This document shows, one piece after another, positions 6,550 through 8,652 of a stretch of 8,652 nt of DNA. How positions within the stretch are numbered: the first letter of the stretch is position 1; each line of letters begins with the position of its first letter. The stretch is from Pseudomonadota bacterium. GTDB lineage: Bacteria > Pseudomonadota > Alphaproteobacteria > Kiloniellales > J153. The stretch lies in assembly GCA_022572105.1 (NCBI GenBank), contig JACZWN010000151.1, forward strand, positions 1 through 8,652, written 5' to 3'. Made by a program: the position numbers and the translations under genes. Under the pieces are notes generated by a model that was not told the DNA's origin, did no database searches, and saw only the letters and a program-made list of their open reading frames with translations.

Positions 6550-7690
6550 ATGCGCGCCGAAACCCAAGCGGTCGTCGACGACATTACGCAGTCGCTGGCC
6601 CTGCTGAGGAGGCATCTTTGACCTGGACGCCGCGCTCGAGCGCCTGGAGGCGCTGAACGCCCGCGCCGAGGACCCCGACCTCTGGAACGATCCCGAGGCC
6701 GCCCAGAAGGTCATGCGCGAGCGCACGCGCCTCGACCAGGCGATCGCCAAGCACCGCGGCTTCGAGCAGCGCCTGGAGGACGCGCTGACCCTGATCGAGC
6801 TGGGCGAGGCCGAGGACGACGAGGCCAGCGTCGCCGAAGCCGAGGCCGATCTGACCCGGCTTCGGGCCGTGGTCGCCAAGCGTCAGCTGGCCAGCCTGCT
6901 GTCCGGGGAGGCCGACGCCAACGATTGCTATCTCGAGGTCCATGCCGGCGCCGGCGGCACCGAGGCGCAGGACTGGGCCGAGATGCTGACCCGCATGTAC
7001 GCGCGCTGGGCCGAGGCGCACGGCTACGAGATCGAGTGGCTCGAGGAAAGCGCGGGCGAGGAGGCCGGGATCAAGTCGGCGACCCTCAGGATCAAGGGCG
7101 ACAACGCCTACGGTTGGCTCAGGACCGAATCCGGCGTGCACCGCTTGGTGCGCATCTCGCCCTTCGATTCCCAGTCCCGGCGCCACACCAGCTTCGCCAG
7201 CGCCTGGATCTATCCGGTGGTAGACGAGACCATCGAGATCGAGGTTCTGGACAAGGACCTGAGGATCGACACCTACCGCGCCTCGGGCGCCGGCGGCCAG
7301 CACGTCAACAAGACCGACAGCGCGGTGCGCATGACCCACCTGCCGACCGGCATCGTGGTGCAGTGCCAGAACGACCGCTCGCAGCACAAGAACCGGGCCC
7401 AGGCGATGAAGATGCTACGCGCCCGGCTCTACGAGCACGAGCTCAGGAAGCGCGAGGAGGAGGCCCAGGCCGTGGCCGAGGCCAAGGCGGACATCGGCTG
7501 GGGGCACCAGATTCGGTCCTACGTGCTGCAGCCCTATCAGATGGTCAAGGATCTCAGGACCGGCGTGGAGACGGGCAACGTTCAGGCCGTCCTGGACGGG
7601 GATATCGACGCATTTCTCGAAGCGTCGCTGGCCCAGAAGCTGGACCGCGGGGCGGCGGCGGCGGAGGAAGCGCCGCCAGCCGAGGGCTAG
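6550..7690 (+). CDS. prfB: Peptide chain release factor 2 (RF2), expressed by programmed +1 frameshift
   Basis: RF2 recognises UAA and UGA in the ribosomal A site and triggers release of the finished protein. The coding sequence is 6550-6618 joined to 6620-7690, giving 379 residues. The first frame (ATG with GGAGGAG five bases upstream) runs 23 codons to TGA at 6619-6621. Slipping forward one base at CTT TGA C restores the long frame at aspartate 24. In that frame the PCRF domain (about 30-190) is followed by the codon-recognition tripeptide SPF at 203-205 and the catalytic GGQ at 248-250, within two residues of the E. coli positions (205-207, 250-252). The protein ends in an Ala/Glu-rich tail. 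SPF rather than PxT marks it as RF2, not RF1. The frameshift is known to autoregulate RF2: low RF2 leaves the UGA unread and favours slippage. The gene lies 79 bp after mrcA. Confidence 0.96.
6607..6622 (+). promoter_or_regulatory. RF2 programmed +1 frameshift site
   Basis: The site consists of an internal Shine-Dalgarno AGGAGG (6607-6612), a three-base spacer CAT, the slippery codon CTT (6616-6618), and TGA followed by C (6619-6622). The arrangement and the three-base spacing match the E. coli prfB element (AGGGGG, TAT, CTT TGA C). Anti-Shine-Dalgarno pairing at this close distance promotes slippage of the P-site tRNA-Leu into the +1 frame. Confidence 0.95.
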
Positions 7691-8051
7691 ACAGGTTTTC
7701 GAAACTCCATCCGGACGGCTCGTCGACGGGCTTGGCGGCGCCCGCCCGGCGCAAGGCTTGGGCAATGTGGCGGGCTTGGGCGATGCGGCCGGTGAGCCAG
7801 GCCTTCAGCGCGCGCATCCAGGGCCGGATCGCGCGCACCGGACCGGCGATCGCAGAGATCGGCCAAGGGACAGGTCTCAGAGGGCGGTGGATGGGGCCGG
7901 CGCCGGCGGGTGATGTCACGACAGGCCTCTGGCAAGGAGCGCCGGGTGCGGCGCAAGTAGGGGCTGCAAGCAACAACGCTGACATGCCGCTTGGGTCACC
8001 TTCATTGGTAACCCCCCATTGGAATTGGGATTTTCTCCCCGCCGCGGTTAA
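7691..8051. other. Convergent intergenic region after prfB; possible decayed reverse-strand ORF
   Basis: No known gene is recognisable. On the reverse strand two overlapping frames each look coding over part of their length. One, from about 7956, contains SLPEACRDI and CPLADLC. The other, beginning at an ATG at 7985, contains WMRALKAWL and RIAQARHIAQALRR in its second half, with high third-position GC there. This could be a small gene broken by a frameshift, or chance in GC-rich DNA. There is no clear Shine-Dalgarno before 7985. From about 7986 to 8060 the base composition is noticeably more AT-rich. I see no convincing intrinsic terminator for prfB; GTTTTCGAAAC at 7694-7704 is only a four-pair palindrome. 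Confidence 0.4.
7994..8013. repeat. Imperfect inverted repeat GGTCACC-N6-GGTAACC
   Basis: GGTCACC (7994-8000) and GGTAACC (8007-8013) match as an inverted repeat at six of seven positions. The right arm is identical to that of the perfect site at 3889-3906. It lies in the AT-richer stretch between the convergent prfB and DUF455 genes. Confidence 0.3.
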
Positions 8052-8652
8052 TTATTCGTTAGCGCGCGGCGCATAGAAGGAGGGCGCGAGCCCGGCCGCG
8101 CGGCGCGCCTCGGCGTTGAACGGCGGCTTGAGCGCGCCCTTGAAGTGGCGCCGGACCAGGGCACGCCACGCGGTCCCGGGCGCGAGGCCGCGCCGGGCGC
8201 AGAGAAAGTCGAACCAGCGCTTGCCGGCGGCGACGTGGGCGATCTCGTCCTCGAGGATGACCCGGAGCATGGCCGCGCCTTGCGCATCGCCCGCCGCTTC
8301 CAGCCTTGCGATCAGGCCCGGCGTCACGTCGAGGCCGCGCGCCTCCAGCACCAGCGGCACCACGGCCAGGCGCGCCAGCAGGTCGTGGGCGGTTTCCTGC
8401 GCCGCTTCCCATAGCCCGTCGTGCGCCGGCAGGTCGCCGTAGGCCGCGCCGAGCGCCGTGAGGCGTTGGCTCAGCAGGGCGAAGTGGCGGGCCTCGTCAT
8501 CGGCGACGGCGACCCAATCGTCGTAGAAGGCGCGCGGCAGGTCCTCGCCGGTGAAGCGCGCGATCAGATCCCAGGCCAGGTCGACCGCGTTCAACTCGAT
8601 GTGGGCGAGGGCGTGGAAGAGCGCCTTGCGCCCGCTCTCGCTCCGGCCGCTG
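8052..8652 (-). CDS. DUF455 ferritin-like protein, C-terminal 200 residues (5' end outside window)
   Basis: The reverse frame is open from the right edge (first full codon at 8651) to TAA at 8052-8054, so the N-terminus is missing. The visible part matches the DUF455 family (COG2833-type ferritin-like proteins) of about 270 residues. Counting from the first visible residue, helix segments carry likely metal-ligand or conserved positions: HIELNAVDLA with E19, DDEARHF with E53 and H56, LEARGLDVTP with E103, and EDEIAHVAAGKRWF with E136 and H139. The pattern of ExxH motifs in helices is that of di-iron ferritin-like folds. The reaction is not known; a role in iron or oxidative chemistry is an inference from the fold only. 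It is convergent with prfB and separated by 361 bp. The next DNA upstream is unseen, so its operon is unknown. Confidence 0.88.
   Translation of the reverse strand, partial: SGRSESGRKALFHALAHIELNAVDLAWDLIARFTGEDLPRAFYDDWVAVADDEARHFALLSQRLTALGAAYGDLPAHDGLWEAAQETAHDLLARLAVVPLVLEARGLDVTPGLIARLEAAGDAQGAAMLRVILEDEIAHVAAGKRWFDFLCARRGLAPGTAWRALVRRHFKGALKPPFNAEARRAAGLAPSFYAPRANE

Noticed and set aside
4736..6607. A 623-codon forward frame overlapping mrcA and a 383-codon forward frame overlapping prfB (6925-8076)
   Set aside because: Both are out of frame with strongly conserved enzymes and are rich in Arg, Gly and Pro, typical of shifted GC-rich coding DNA.
6619..6621. prfB as a pseudogene because of the in-frame TGA
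   Set aside because: The stop is embedded in the standard RF2 frameshift signal and the rest of the protein is intact, with SPF and GGQ at the right positions.
7694..7704. GTTTTCGAAAC palindrome after the prfB stop as a terminator
   Set aside because: The stem is only four pairs with no T-run after it.
8041..8070. GCCGCG/CGCGGC inverted repeat around the DUF455 stop
   Set aside because: A six-pair GC repeat is likely by chance in this composition and lacks a T-run on the relevant strand.

Overview
The window is GC-rich chromosomal DNA of an alphaproteobacterium, probably Rhodospirillales-like. The protein sequences and the gene order rne (reverse), then amiC, mrcA and prfB (forward), support this; that order is familiar from many alphaproteobacteria. 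The RNase E also has a large acidic insertion within its S1 domain, a type of insertion known from this class. I see no mobile element, CRISPR array, rRNA or intact tRNA. This is a housekeeping locus, and I do not claim a new multi-gene system in it.

Layout: (1) 1-2001, reverse: RNase E with a complete N-terminus, running off the left edge within its charged C-terminal region. (2) 2002-2616: a long divergent intergenic region holding the rne leader, the amiC control region and several copies of a GGTTCGAT octamer. (3) 2617-3825, forward: AmiC, an exported zinc amidase. (4) 3826-3998: a short intergenic region rich in inverted and direct repeats. (5) 3999-6470, forward: bifunctional penicillin-binding protein 1A, probably starting at a CTG codon with an excellent Shine-Dalgarno sequence. 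(6) 6550-7690, forward: peptide chain release factor 2, encoded in two frames joined by a canonical programmed +1 frameshift (AGGAGG, then CTT TGA C). (7) 7691-8051: convergent intergenic DNA with a possible decayed small reverse-strand ORF. (8) 8052-8652, reverse: the C-terminal part of a DUF455 ferritin-like protein, entering from the right edge.

AmiC and PBP1A act together on periplasmic peptidoglycan: PBP1A polymerises and crosslinks it, and AmiC cleaves stem peptides from the glycan at division. RNase E (RNA decay and processing) and RF2 (termination at UGA/UAA) are core information-processing proteins that share the neighbourhood by conserved synteny.

The points most worth a second look are the RF2 frameshift, the probable CTG start of mrcA, short in-frame tandem repeats in three neighbouring genes, and the hairpin-rich amiC-mrcA spacer.
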